A stretch of 64,000 bases of DNA from the NCBI RefSeq assembly GCF_001427225.1, contig NZ_LMFH01000001.1:554207-618206 (forward strand). The letters are read 5' to 3'. The translations under genes and the position numbers were made by a program. The notes below the pieces were generated by a model. The model was not told the DNA's origin, searched no databases, and was given only the letters and a program-made list of their open reading frames with translations. Positions 50,380-63,580 of this stretch are shown piece after piece. Origin of the DNA: Lysobacter sp. Root494. Its GTDB lineage: Bacteria; Pseudomonadota; Gammaproteobacteria; Xanthomonadales; Xanthomonadaceae. How positions within the stretch are numbered: the stretch's first letter is position 1; every line of letters starts with the position of its first letter.

Positions 50380-50408
50380 CGGCGTCGTCGTTCCCAATCA
50401 CCGCAAAC

Positions 50409-50445
50409 AAGAGCTGCCGCGCATCCACGCGGCGGCTCTTTTTGC
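50409..50445 (+). terminator. Rho-independent terminator of the beta-helix gene
   Basis: AAGAGCTGCCGCG, CATCCA, CGCGGCGGCTCTT followed by TTT, with one bulge. Confidence 0.8.
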
Positions 50446-50477
50446 TTGCGGCGTCCGGATCGCCGTGCCCCTTGTGA

Positions 50478-52607
<2,130 letters not shown>

Positions 52608-52661
52608 CTGTCGGATTGCGGCCGCAGGACGGCTCCGCTGCTTTGCTCCGCCAGCTGCGCG

Positions 52662-53354
52662 TCAACGCGCCGGGCGCGGAGTGTCGTAGCGCTTGAAGTA
52701 GCGGTGGTGCTGCAGGTGGTCGTGCTGCTGCCCCACGGCGAAGTACGCCTTGCCACCACGACGCCCGGGCTGCAGGCAAGGCAGTTCGTACTGGGCCTCG
52801 GGATTGTTGGTGTAGTAGTGCGGGATCTTGTCGATGAAACGCCCAAGCATGTCGGGGCCGCATTCGATCTCGCCATATTTATCGAAACCGAAACGCGGAT
52901 TGCCGATGTTGAAGTCATCGACGCAAACCACGCCATTCTCGATCAACCCGAGTTCGCGCTCGAGCGGCCATGCCTCGTACCAGTGCGCGTCGAGGTAGAA
53001 CAGCGGGCAACGGAACTTGTCGCGGAACTTCGCGATCAGTTCGGGCGAGTCGATCTTTTCAACATGCGTGTGCGGCATGAAGCCGACCCGGCGCTTCACC
53101 AGGTCGACGTACTTGTCCACGACATCGCAGGTCACGATGGTCAGGTTCGGATAGGTTCGCGCCAGGTAGTCGGTCGTATCACCTGCATTGCAGCCGGTCT
53201 CGATGACCGCGTCGCACTGGTAGCGTTCGATCAGATAGTCGAATTCGAGCGCCGTAGTAATGTCGAAACCGAACGGCCCACCGCCGTCACTCAGCTCGGC
53301 TGCGCCGAGACGAAGGGTGCGGTAGAAGTGCTTGTAGACGTTTTCGGCAGACAT
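52662..53354 (-). CDS. Class I SAM-dependent methyltransferase-like protein
   Basis: A 230-residue cytoplasmic protein. The SAM-binding loop reads VIETGCNAGDTTDYLA (about residues 50-65), followed by an acidic strand end TCDVVDKY (about 75-82) and the YLDAHW motif (about 119-124). This pattern is close to the methyltransferase-24 group and to FkbM-like or capsule/lipid-glycan methyltransferases. It contains DAHWYEAWPLERELGLI and VVCVDDFN, typical of small-molecule O-methyltransferases. The substrate is unknown and it has no biosynthetic neighbours. It is convergent with fadH. Confidence 0.78.
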   Translation of the reverse strand: MSAENVYKHFYRTLRLGAAELSDGGGPFGFDITTALEFDYLIERYQCDAVIETGCNAGDTTDYLARTYPNLTIVTCDVVDKYVDLVKRRVGFMPHTHVEKIDSPELIAKFRDKFRCPLFYLDAHWYEAWPLERELGLIENGVVCVDDFNIGNPRFGFDKYGEIECGPDMLGRFIDKIPHYYTNNPEAQYELPCLQPGRRGGKAYFAVGQQHDHLQHHRYFKRYDTPRPAR

Positions 53355-53544
53355 TCGGTTCCCCTCGGCTTGGCCGGGGAAGCTAATACGTTTTGCACAA
53401 ATTCGGCAAATTCCAGCCTGCGGCCCCTGGCCTCCCGGCATGGAACCGGGTGTTCGAATGCCTGTTGCCGCCGTTCTGCCTGCCGTGAGCCTCGTCGCCA
53501 CTGCGGCTCCGTGCGGGTTGGAACTTGAAGCGGGCGGGCACCAT

Positions 53545-55476
53545 TCAGCGCCGTGTTGCGCGCAACGCAAGTGACAGCAGGCGGGACTCGATCCATTCGC
53601 CGATACCAGCGGGCTCGCCCAGCCCCATCCGGTCTGCCGCTTCAGCGTCGCTGATGCTGCCGGCGGTCAGCGCCCGCAGCAGCGTACGCAGCTTGGCACT
53701 GCGCGTCGGCGTATGGGCCTTGAGCCAACCCAGTGCGGTTACGAGACGTTGCTCCACGGGAGTGAAATCGCTGCCCAAGGGATAGTCGGGCAGAGTGCCG
53801 TCGGCACGGAAGGGTGACAGCGCGGAGTGGAGTTGTTCGGGTGTATTGCGACGCGCTGCGGCCGGCGTGGTGAAGTCCGCACGAAGCTTTCCATTGGCCT
53901 TCGCGGTGGCGAGGAGTCCGCCCTGGAAGCGTGCATCGGCAATCGCCGCCATCGCGATCACGCAGTCTTCGTCGGCGCGCCCGCGCACGTCGGCGACGCC
54001 GTATTCGGTGATGTAGAGGTCGCGTAGATGGCGCGGGATGGTCGCGTGGGGGTAATTCCACGGAATGCCCGATCGCACATGCCCACCGGCTTCGCGGCTG
54101 GCGCGCAGCATCAGGATCGATCGCGCATCCGGCAGCGCGTGCGCCATGGCGACGAAGTTGTATTGGCCGCCGACGCCGGACACCACGCGCCCGTCGCCCA
54201 AAGCATCCGATACCGCCGCGCCCAGTGCCGTCGCCATCATGCAGGTGTTGAAGAAGCGGGCATCGCGGCGCTGCAGGCGCTCGAGTTCCTCGTGGCCGCC
54301 GTAGAGTTCGTTGACTTCGCTGACCCGCTTCATGCCGATCGCGCGGCGCTGTTCACCGGGCATCGTGCGGAACCACTCATAGAAGTCGGGCGAGCCGAGG
54401 TAGAACGCGCCGTGCAGGTATTCGCCTTCGCGTTCCAGTCTCGCGTGGTCTTCGGGGCTCGCTTCGCCGCCCGCCAGCCGCTGCATCAAGCCCAGGTCGT
54501 CGACGACCTTGCGCCGGATCACACCCGCTTCGACGAGACGGCGGAAGCCTTCGTTGATCATCTCGCTGCAGCCATAGAGCCCTTCGGCGAAGGGGGCGAG
54601 CGCCGTGTCGTTCGCGCCCGGTGATCCGAGTGCGCGCAGTACGCGCCGGTACGCCGCGTTGTCGAGATGGCGCAGCACCAGCGCATGGCACAAGGCATCG
54701 GCTAGGGCACCGATGCCGATCTGCAGCGTGCCGCCATCCACCACCAGCGTGCTGGCGTGGAAGCCGATCGCGTAGTCGGTATCGTTCACCGGTTGGCGCG
54801 GCAGGCCGAAGAGTTTCGGATAGGGTCCCGGCGGCGCAACCACGATGTCGAAAAAGCCGACGGGCACGCAGGCGCTGCCATCGAGCCACGGCAGTTCCGG
54901 ATCGACTTCCGCCACCAGCAGCGGACGCGGCAGGCCGCGCGCGGTGATGGCCTCGATCGCATCGGCGGTCAGGTCGGTATTGCACGACAGCGAAAGCCGG
55001 CCGTCTGTCGAGCGCGCCACCTTCTGCACGATCACGTTGAGGCCGCGATCGGCGAGCGCCCGCGCGACATGCGTGTAGTTGAGGCTCGCGTAGCGCCGCT
55101 GTGCCTGTTTCGAGTGCAGCAACGCGCCCGATTGCAGGTAGAACTCCTCGACCTCGATGTGCGCAGGCAGTGCATCGCGTCGCAGCGCCTGCACGTACGA
55201 AAGGCGCGGGAAGTCATTGCCGAAGTGGCGTTCGACGAACGGTTGCAGGAAGCGCGCCTCCAGTCCCTTGCCGCCAGACGGCGGGTCGAGCGACAGCGCG
55301 GTGTACAGGTGCAGGGGACGCGCAGGATCGCGTTCGATCCGTGCATACAGCGCGTTGAGCAGGCGATGCGGCTTGCCGAGACCAAGCGGTGCGCCGACGT
55401 GGAGCGCGCCATCGATGCGCGCAAGCATCGCGTCGATGGCGTCGTCGATCGATTCGAGCTGGAGGGGCGCCGTCAT
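53545..55476 (-). CDS. Acetyl-CoA hydrolase/transferase family protein
   Basis: A 643-residue protein of the class I CoA-transferase superfamily. An N-terminal acetyl-CoA hydrolase/transferase domain (about 10-270) is followed by a C-terminal domain (about 320-530) with the GVGGQYNFVAMAH segment. The catalytic Glu cannot be pinned down with certainty. Length is greater than the usual 430-550, with an extra 100 residues at the C-terminus (about 545-643) that is helical and rich in Ala and Arg; xanthomonads have this long form. It could shuttle CoA between acetate and another acid. It is followed on the same strand by the methyltransferase gene, 190 bases away. Confidence 0.85.
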   Translation of the reverse strand: MTAPLQLESIDDAIDAMLARIDGALHVGAPLGLGKPHRLLNALYARIERDPARPLHLYTALSLDPPSGGKGLEARFLQPFVERHFGNDFPRLSYVQALRRDALPAHIEVEEFYLQSGALLHSKQAQRRYASLNYTHVARALADRGLNVIVQKVARSTDGRLSLSCNTDLTADAIEAITARGLPRPLLVAEVDPELPWLDGSACVPVGFFDIVVAPPGPYPKLFGLPRQPVNDTDYAIGFHASTLVVDGGTLQIGIGALADALCHALVLRHLDNAAYRRVLRALGSPGANDTALAPFAEGLYGCSEMINEGFRRLVEAGVIRRKVVDDLGLMQRLAGGEASPEDHARLEREGEYLHGAFYLGSPDFYEWFRTMPGEQRRAIGMKRVSEVNELYGGHEELERLQRRDARFFNTCMMATALGAAVSDALGDGRVVSGVGGQYNFVAMAHALPDARSILMLRASREAGGHVRSGIPWNYPHATIPRHLRDLYITEYGVADVRGRADEDCVIAMAAIADARFQGGLLATAKANGKLRADFTTPAAARRNTPEQLHSALSPFRADGTLPDYPLGSDFTPVEQRLVTALGWLKAHTPTRSAKLRTLLRALTAGSISDAEAADRMGLGEPAGIGEWIESRLLSLALRATRR

Positions 55477-55512
55477 TGCGGCAGTATGCAATGGCGCGGA
55501 GTGGCGGCGGGG

Positions 55513-56396
55513 TTAGAACTGGTCCAGCGGGATGCGCAGGTAGCGGATGCCGTTGGGGGCCGCGACCGGGAGCGCACCCGCGCGCAGGTTGACCTGTAGC
55601 GAAGGGATGATCAGCGCCGGTGCGGCGAGGATCGCATCGCGCGCTTCGCGCAGGGCGATGAATTCAGCTTCGCTCGTGTGTTCGCGCACGTGGATGTTGT
55701 TGCGCTTCTGTTCGCCGATGGTGGTTTCGCAGGCGGGCTCGCGGCCTTTGCCGTCGCTCGCGGGCTTCCCGTAGTCGTGGCACACGAATACGCGCGTCGA
55801 CTCCGGCAGTTCGTACAGGCGCTGGATCGAGCGGAACAGCATCGCCGCGTCGCCGCCGGGAAAATCGCAGCGCGCGGTGCCGGCATCGGGCATGAACAGC
55901 GAATCGCCGGTGAACAGCGCGTCGCCCACCAGGTAGGCCAGGCTGTCGCGCGTGTGGCCCGGCACGGGAATGGCGACAGCACGCGCCATGCCGACGGCGA
56001 ACTCGTCGTCGTCGTTGAACAGGCAATCGAAACTGTCCGCCGCGGTTTCCGGATCCAGCTCGAATACGGGTGCGAACGTGCGCTGTACCTCGCGGATGCC
56101 GTGGCCGATGGCGATCAGTGCATCGGGAAGCCGCGCCCCCAGCCACTGGGCCGCGGTGAGGTGATCGGCATGGGCGTGGGTCTCGAGCAGCCAGCGCACC
56201 TGCAGCTGCTGCTCATTGACGCAATCGAGCAGCTTCTGCGCGAAGGCATGCGAGATGCGTCCGCCCCTGGCATCGAAATCCAGCACGGGATCGATGATCG
56301 CCGCCTGCCGGGTGGCGGAATCCGCGACCACGTAGCTCCACGTGCCGGTGTCGGCGTGGTGGAACGGATGCACCTGCACTGTCGCGGCCGGCGTAG

Positions 56397-56400
<4 letters not shown>
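55513..56400 (-). CDS. MBL-fold hydrolase, ETHE1/persulfide dioxygenase-like
   Basis: A 295-residue metallo-beta-lactamase-fold protein. The metal motif is THAHADH (His75, His77, Asp79, His80), followed by GHTRDS near residue 148, the GDSLFMPDAGTARCDFPGG segment near 165-183 and VCHDYG near 205. The order and the CDFPGG segment resemble the ETHE1/SdoA persulfide dioxygenases and the Blh protein of xanthomonads more than glyoxalase II. It would act on glutathione persulfide in sulfide detoxification; assignment by motif only. Its ATG overlaps the stop of the upstream S1/P1 nuclease gene by four bases. Confidence 0.85.
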
Positions 56401-58498
<2,098 letters not shown>

Positions 58499-58516
58499 GC
58501 GGCCACGAATGTGTTG

Positions 58517-58547
58517 CAAAAAAGCCTCGCATTGCGGGGCTTTTTTG
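58517..58547. terminator. Bidirectional terminator between gap and the FKBP gene
   Basis: AAAAAAGCCTCGC, ATT, GCGGGGCTTTTTT with one mismatch. Symmetric A and T runs. Confidence 0.85.
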
Positions 58548-58565
58548 TGGGCTCGTGCGGGTCAA

Positions 58566-59300
58566 TCACTCCCTATCCCCGCCAGCGGATTCGAGCAGCT
58601 CGATATCGAAGACCAGCGTTGCATTGGGCTCGATGTCGCCGGCGCGTCCGGCTTCGCCATAGGCGAGCGGACCGGGAATCCAGAAGCGATAGCGGCTACC
58701 GGGCGTCATCAGCGTCATCGCTTCGGCCAGGCCCGGCATCACGCGCGGCAGCGGAAGGGTTTCGGGATGCTGCGCGGCGTAAGTATTGGAGAATTCGCGG
58801 CCTTCGAGCGTGCGGCCGATGTAATGGATGCTCACGGTGGCGGACGCACCGGGATGTGGACCGCTGCCAGGCCGGAGGATCTGGTACTGCAGTCCGGATG
58901 GCGTGGTGACAACACCGGGCTTTCCGGCATTCGCGACAAGGAACGCCTCGCCCGTCCTGCGGTTGCGTTCGGCGACCTCGCGCGCCTGTCGCGCACGCTT
59001 CTCGCGAAGCTGTGCGGTGAACTCGCGGCGCACCTGGTCGAGTTGCTTCGCGTCGAGTTGCGGCTTCTGTCCCGATAGCGTCGCACGCATGGATTGCTGC
59101 ACGATCTCGAGGTCGATGTCGTCGCGGATCGGACGCAGGTCGTTCGCGACATCGACGCCAACCATGTAGCTCGCGCGCGCCCGGTCGGTGGCGAGATCGA
59201 TTTTCCGGGTGGCATCACTGCCGTCCTGCGCGGGGTGATCGCGGGCGGTGCAGGCCGTGAGGAGCAGCATCGCGAGCAGCAGGAGAACGATCGGTTTCAT
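58566..59300 (-). CDS. FKBP-type peptidyl-prolyl isomerase lipoprotein (Mip/FkpA-like)
   Basis: A 244-residue exported lipoprotein with lipobox LLTAC (about residue 17). A helical N-terminal dimerisation domain (about 35-125, rich in Gln, Arg and Lys) leads into an FKBP domain (about 135-240) with GLQYQILRPGSGPHPG, VSIHYIGRTLEGREF and the AYGEAG loop. This is the Mip/FkpA/SlyD-like plan of periplasmic folding helpers that bind extracytoplasmic proteins. The ATG at 59300 gives the lipoprotein; an open frame upstream is not used. It is divergent from the PKD phosphoesterase across 261 bases. Confidence 0.93.
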   Translation of the reverse strand: MKPIVLLLLAMLLLTACTARDHPAQDGSDATRKIDLATDRARASYMVGVDVANDLRPIRDDIDLEIVQQSMRATLSGQKPQLDAKQLDQVRREFTAQLREKRARQAREVAERNRRTGEAFLVANAGKPGVVTTPSGLQYQILRPGSGPHPGASATVSIHYIGRTLEGREFSNTYAAQHPETLPLPRVMPGLAEAMTLMTPGSRYRFWIPGPLAYGEAGRAGDIEPNATLVFDIELLESAGGDRE

Positions 59301-59438
59301 GGGCTTCGCCGGCAACGCCGGCATCGGTCGGCGCGGAGGTCGCCATCCAGCGGGCGTCGTGAAGGAATGTCGCACTGTGCAGTCAGGAATGTATCGAAGC
59401 TGTAAACATGGCTTCGTCCATTGCTTTTCCAGTTCAGA

Positions 59439-59458
59439 TCACTCGCCCGGGCGAGTGA
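59439..59458. promoter_or_regulatory. Perfect 20-bp palindrome (candidate operator)
   Basis: TCACTCGCCCGGGCGAGTGA, uninterrupted dyad symmetry in the divergent FKBP/PKD-phosphoesterase region. It is the size of a TetR or MarR type operator; no regulator gene is next to it. Confidence 0.5.
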
Positions 59459-59561
59459 GGAATCGTCGACACGTTGAGGCGTATACACGCGCTTACGGCG
59501 TGTCCGTTGCGGACGGAGTGCCGCGTTGGAATGAACATCGGCACACGCTTCGCAACATGGG

Positions 59562-61529
59562 ATGCCCTCTATGAGCAGGCAATGCATCGCTGGTTTGGTT
59601 TGGGCCATCGCGATGTTGCTTGCCATCGTGAGTCCCGCGTGGGGGGCTTCCCGGGTTCCACAACTCGCGGAAGATGGCGCCACAACGCGTTATCTCCCGG
59701 CAACTTCCAGGCTGGCTGTGCCGGCCACGCAGGTGTGCGGGAAGAATGCGAAATGGGTCCGCATCGGCTTCAGCGAACTCACGCTGGGCGCGTACGACTC
59801 GCTCGTGCTGGAGAGCGACGGTGGCGATCGCTACGTTTTCGAAGGCAACCACTGGAAGGGCCGCGCGTTCTACTCGCGAGCCTTGCGCGGGAACTGCGTC
59901 GACATCCACCCCTCCTTCGGTCATTCCGACAGCCGCTATACGGTGGAGAGCTACCAGTTTGGAACCGCCGCACTCGAAGGCTCGCCCGTGGTGGCGGCCG
60001 GCGCGGGCGACATCTGCGACAGCACCCCTGCCGATTGCGGCAGGACATCGGACCTGATCGTCGCGATCAATCCGACGGTCGTATTCACCACGGGGGACAA
60101 CGCGTACAACAGCGGCACGCTGGCCGAGTTCAACACGCGTTACGCGCCGCGATGGGGGCGTTTCAAGGAGCTGACCAATCCCACCCCCGGCAACCATGAC
60201 TACCTGACCGCCGGTGCCAGCGGCTACTTCGATTACTTCAACGGCGTCGGCCGGCAGACCGGTCCCGCGGGCGATCGCAGCAGGGGCTATTACAGCTTCG
60301 ATGTCGGCGAATGGCACTTCATCGCGCTCAACAGCATGTCGAGCGGAACGGTTTCATCGACGCAGCTGGCGTGGCTCGATTCCGATCTCGCCGCGAATAC
60401 GAAGCCATGCACGGCGGCCTTCTTCCACCATCCGATGGTGAGCCGGGGTGTGTACAACGGGTCGGCGTCGATGAAGCCGGCATACGACCGCCTGTATGCG
60501 GCCGGGGTCGATCTGGTGCTGGTCGGCCACGACCACAACTACCAGCGCTACGCGAAGATGACGCCGTCGCAGGTCGCATCGAGCGATGGCCTGCGACAGG
60601 TCATCGTCGGCACCGGCGGTCGCGATCTCTATGCGCTCAATGGCACGCATCCGCTGCTGCAAGCCGCACAGGCAGACACGTGGGGCGTGCTCAAGCTGGA
60701 ACTGACTGCCGATGGATACACGGGCGAGTTCGTGCCGGTCGTCGGCAAAAACTGGACCGACAGCTTCAGCGGTACCTGCAACAACGCTGCTTCGGAGAAC
60801 GCACCGCCGTTGGCCGACTTCTCGTTTGCCGCGCAGGGGCTGTCGGTCGACTTCACCGACGACTCGACCGATGCGGATGGAACCATTGCCTCGCGAAGCT
60901 GGAATTTCGGCGACGGCCAGAGTGCGACCAGCACCAATCCCAACCATGCCTACGCGACAGCAGGAACCTACACGGTCACGCTGACCGTCACCGATGACGA
61001 AGGTGCGACAGACAGCGTGAGCCGCTCGGTAACGGTAAGCAGTCCGGCCGCGAACACGCCTCCGACCGCGTCGTTCGGCTATTGGGTGCGCGGGCGGCAG
61101 GTCGTGTTCAAGAATTACTCGACCGACAGCGACGGCACCCTCGTCACCCATGCCTGGGACTTCGGCGATGGCACCTCATCCACCAGCGCCACGCCCAGTC
61201 ACACCTACGCGACCCTAGGCCTGTGGACTGTGCGACTGACCGTCACGGACGACGACGGCGCACAGCGCAGCGTGACCCGAAACGTGCCAACGCTCAATCT
61301 GACCGGCACCGTCGACGAGAGCACTGGAACGGTGAACGTCGACCTGCGCTGGGTGGGCGCGCAGACCAGTTCGGTCGACATCTTCCGCAACAACACGCGC
61401 GCCACGGTTACCGCCAACGACGGCGCCTACCTGGATGCCACCGGCCTGAGCGGCTCAGGCACGCTCACCTACCGGGTGTGCGAAGCCAGCCGCGCGGTAT
61501 GCACGCAGACGATCACGCTGACCTACTGA
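59562..61529 (+). CDS. Secreted metallophosphoesterase with two PKD domains
   Basis: A 655-residue exported protein. The signal peptide ends near AWGA (about residue 28). A small N-terminal beta domain (about 35-135) precedes a calcineurin-like phosphoesterase (about 145-400) with AGAGDICD, FTTGDNAY, TPGNHDY, FFHHP and GHDHNYQR, the usual metal-binding series. Two PKD domains follow (about 415-495 and 500-575, each with DFGDG/NFGDG), then a C-terminal beta domain. Xanthomonad relatives are purple-acid-phosphatase-like secreted enzymes. The substrate is unknown, perhaps phosphate esters or surface glycans. ATG 59562 is used; ATG 59571 is nearly as good. Confidence 0.9.
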   Translation: MPSMSRQCIAGLVWAIAMLLAIVSPAWGASRVPQLAEDGATTRYLPATSRLAVPATQVCGKNAKWVRIGFSELTLGAYDSLVLESDGGDRYVFEGNHWKGRAFYSRALRGNCVDIHPSFGHSDSRYTVESYQFGTAALEGSPVVAAGAGDICDSTPADCGRTSDLIVAINPTVVFTTGDNAYNSGTLAEFNTRYAPRWGRFKELTNPTPGNHDYLTAGASGYFDYFNGVGRQTGPAGDRSRGYYSFDVGEWHFIALNSMSSGTVSSTQLAWLDSDLAANTKPCTAAFFHHPMVSRGVYNGSASMKPAYDRLYAAGVDLVLVGHDHNYQRYAKMTPSQVASSDGLRQVIVGTGGRDLYALNGTHPLLQAAQADTWGVLKLELTADGYTGEFVPVVGKNWTDSFSGTCNNAASENAPPLADFSFAAQGLSVDFTDDSTDADGTIASRSWNFGDGQSATSTNPNHAYATAGTYTVTLTVTDDEGATDSVSRSVTVSSPAANTPPTASFGYWVRGRQVVFKNYSTDSDGTLVTHAWDFGDGTSSTSATPSHTYATLGLWTVRLTVTDDDGAQRSVTRNVPTLNLTGTVDESTGTVNVDLRWVGAQTSSVDIFRNNTRATVTANDGAYLDATGLSGSGTLTYRVCEASRAVCTQTITLTY

Positions 61530-61557
61530 AGCCGTCGCGCGCCGTGCCGCGGGCGAT

Positions 61558-61586
61558 TTGAAAGGCATCCGCGCAGAACGGACAAT
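61558..61586 (+). promoter_or_regulatory. Sigma-70 type promoter of pgk
   Basis: TTGAAA at 61558-61563 and GACAAT at 61581-61586 with a 17-base spacer; transcription would start near 61593, about 29 bases before the ATG. Confidence 0.6.
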
Positions 61587-61621
61587 GTGCGCCCCTGTTT
61601 GCGCCATCTGCCCGGAGCCCC

Positions 61622-62797
61622 ATGTCCATCGTCCGCATGACCGACCTTGACCTCGCTGGCAAGCGCGTGCTGATCCGCCAGGATCTCAACGTGCCCGTCG
61701 CGGACGGCAACGTCACCTCTGACCAGCGCCTTACGGCTTCCATTCCCACGTTGAAGCTGGCGCTGGAAAAAGGCGCCGCGGTGATGGTGATGTCGCACCT
61801 GGGCCGCCCGAAGGAAGGCGTGTGGTCGCCGGAAGATTCGCTCGAGCCGGTCGCGAAACGTCTTGGTGAACTGCTGGGCCGCGACGTGCCGCTGGTGCGC
61901 GACTGGCTCAGCGCCGACTTCGCGGTGAAGGCGGGCGACATCGTGCTGCTCGAGAACTGCCGCATGAATGTCGGCGAGGGCAAGGACGACGAAACCCTGT
62001 CGAAGAAGTACGCGGAGCTGTGCGACGTCTTCGTCATGGACGCATTCGGTACCGCGCATCGCGCGCAGGCCTCGACGCATGGCGTGATCCGTTTCGCGAA
62101 GGTCGCCGCCGGTGGCCCGCTGCTGATGGCCGAACTCGATGCACTCGCCAAGGCGCTCGAACATCCCGCGCGCCCGCTGCTCGCGATCGTCGCCGGTTCC
62201 AAGGTGAGCACCAAGCTCGAACTGCTGTCGTCGCTGGTGGGCAAGGTCGACCAGCTGATCGTCGGCGGCGGCATCGCCAACACCTTCATCGCGGCGATGG
62301 GTCATGGCGTCGGCAAGTCGCTGGTCGAGATGGACCTGCTCGATACCGCGAAGCAGATCATGGCCGACGCGAAGGAGCGGGGCGCGGACATCCCGATCCC
62401 GAGCGATGTCGTCGTCGCGCCTGCCTTCGCCGCTGATGCACCCGCGACCGTGAAGGCCGTCGATGCGGTCGGCGCCGAAGACATGATCCTGGACATCGGC
62501 CCGCGGACCGCCGCGCGTTATGCGGAACTGATCCAGGGCGCCGGCACCGTCGTGTGGAACGGCCCGGTCGGCGTGTTCGAATTCGACGCATTCGGCAAAG
62601 GCACCGAAACCCTGGCGCGTGCCATCGCCGCATCGAAGGCGTTCTCGATCGCCGGCGGCGGCGACACGCTCGCCGCCGTCGACAAATACGGCATCGAACA
62701 GGACGTGTCCTACATCTCGACCGGCGGCGGTGCGTTCCTGGAATTCCTGGAAGGCAAGGAACTGCCGGCGGTTGCAGCATTGAACGCGCGCGGCTGA
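61622..62797 (+). CDS. pgk: Phosphoglycerate kinase
   Basis: A 391-residue two-domain kinase that makes ATP and 3-phosphoglycerate from 1,3-bisphosphoglycerate. [11 protein letters not shown] near residue 19 and SHLGRP near 58 bind the substrate, [11 protein letters not shown] near 192-202 and GGGIANTF near 220 form the hinge and nucleotide contacts, and [11 protein letters not shown] near 344 is the conserved helix cap. E. coli Pgk has 387 residues. It is followed four bases later by a HAD phosphatase gene and, after that, by pyk. Confidence 0.97.
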   Translation: MSIVRMTDLDLAGKRVLIRQDLNVPVADGNVTSDQRLTASIPTLKLALEKGAAVMVMSHLGRPKEGVWSPEDSLEPVAKRLGELLGRDVPLVRDWLSADFAVKAGDIVLLENCRMNVGEGKDDETLSKKYAELCDVFVMDAFGTAHRAQASTHGVIRFAKVAAGGPLLMAELDALAKALEHPARPLLAIVAGSKVSTKLELLSSLVGKVDQLIVGGGIANTFIAAMGHGVGKSLVEMDLLDTAKQIMADAKERGADIPIPSDVVVAPAFAADAPATVKAVDAVGAEDMILDIGPRTAARYAELIQGAGTVVWNGPVGVFEFDAFGKGTETLARAIAASKAFSIAGGGDTLAAVDKYGIEQDVSYISTGGGAFLEFLEGKELPAVAALNARG

Positions 62798-62801
62798 ACC
62801 C

Positions 62802-63440
62802 ATGGCCACGCTCTTCTTCGACATGGACGGCACGCTGATCAATTCGGAGGTCGGGATCACCCGCTGCGTCGCGCACGCGCTGACGCAGATGGGGCTGGAA
62901 GTGCCGCCTGAGGCGGAGCTGCGCCGTTGGATCGGTCCTTCGCTGCGTACCAGCTTCGCGCCCTTATTGCGCGATGACGGGAAGGTCGAACAGGCGGTGC
63001 TGCACTATCGCGACCGCTTCGAATCGCACGGTTGGGCCGAGCACGAGGTTTACGCAGGCATCGGCGAGGCCGTGGAGGCTCTGCATGCAGTCGGGCATCG
63101 TCTCGCCGTGGTCACGGCGAAAAACGAACCGCACGCGCGCAAGATCGCGGCCCACCTGCCATTCGGCCATCGTTTCGTCGACATCATCGGTGCGACCATC
63201 GACGGCAGCCGCAGCCACAAGCCGGAGCTGATCGCCGAAGCCCTGCAGCGGCTCGAGGTTTTGCCGGACGAGTGCTGGATGATCGGCGACCGCCGCATGG
63301 ACATCGAAGGCGCGCTCCACCACGGCATGCGCCACGTGGGCGTGCTCTGGGGTTTTGGCGGTGAAGACGAGCTGCGCGCGGCCGGTGCCCGGCGGCTGGC
63401 CGCGCATCCCGACGAGTTGCCACTGCTGCTCGCGGCCTGA
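62802..63440 (+). CDS. HAD superfamily phosphatase, phosphoglycolate phosphatase-like
   Basis: A 212-residue cytoplasmic HAD hydrolase. Motif I FFDMDGTLINSE is at residues 5-16, motif II VVTAKNE near 103-109, motif III Lys in SHKPELI near 138 and motif IV MIGDRRMDIEGA near 156-167. The alpha-helical cap of class C1 lies between motif I and motif II. PGP-type enzymes hydrolyse 2-phosphoglycolate or other small phosphomonoesters. Position between pgk and pyk suggests removal of a side product of glycolysis, but this is inference. It starts four bases after pgk. Confidence 0.88.
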   Translation: MATLFFDMDGTLINSEVGITRCVAHALTQMGLEVPPEAELRRWIGPSLRTSFAPLLRDDGKVEQAVLHYRDRFESHGWAEHEVYAGIGEAVEALHAVGHRLAVVTAKNEPHARKIAAHLPFGHRFVDIIGATIDGSRSHKPELIAEALQRLEVLPDECWMIGDRRMDIEGALHHGMRHVGVLWGFGGEDELRAAGARRLAAHPDELPLLLAA

Positions 63441-63580
63441 CAGCGGCCGTGCGAACGCGGATGCTGGCCACACGCCCGGTGAGCCCGCGCATCTGAACTC
63501 GATTTCATAACCCTTGTCGGACCAGTGTGCGGCGGGCTGTGCTAGTTTCGGGGGCTCAGTCATCACCGCATCCACGCACA

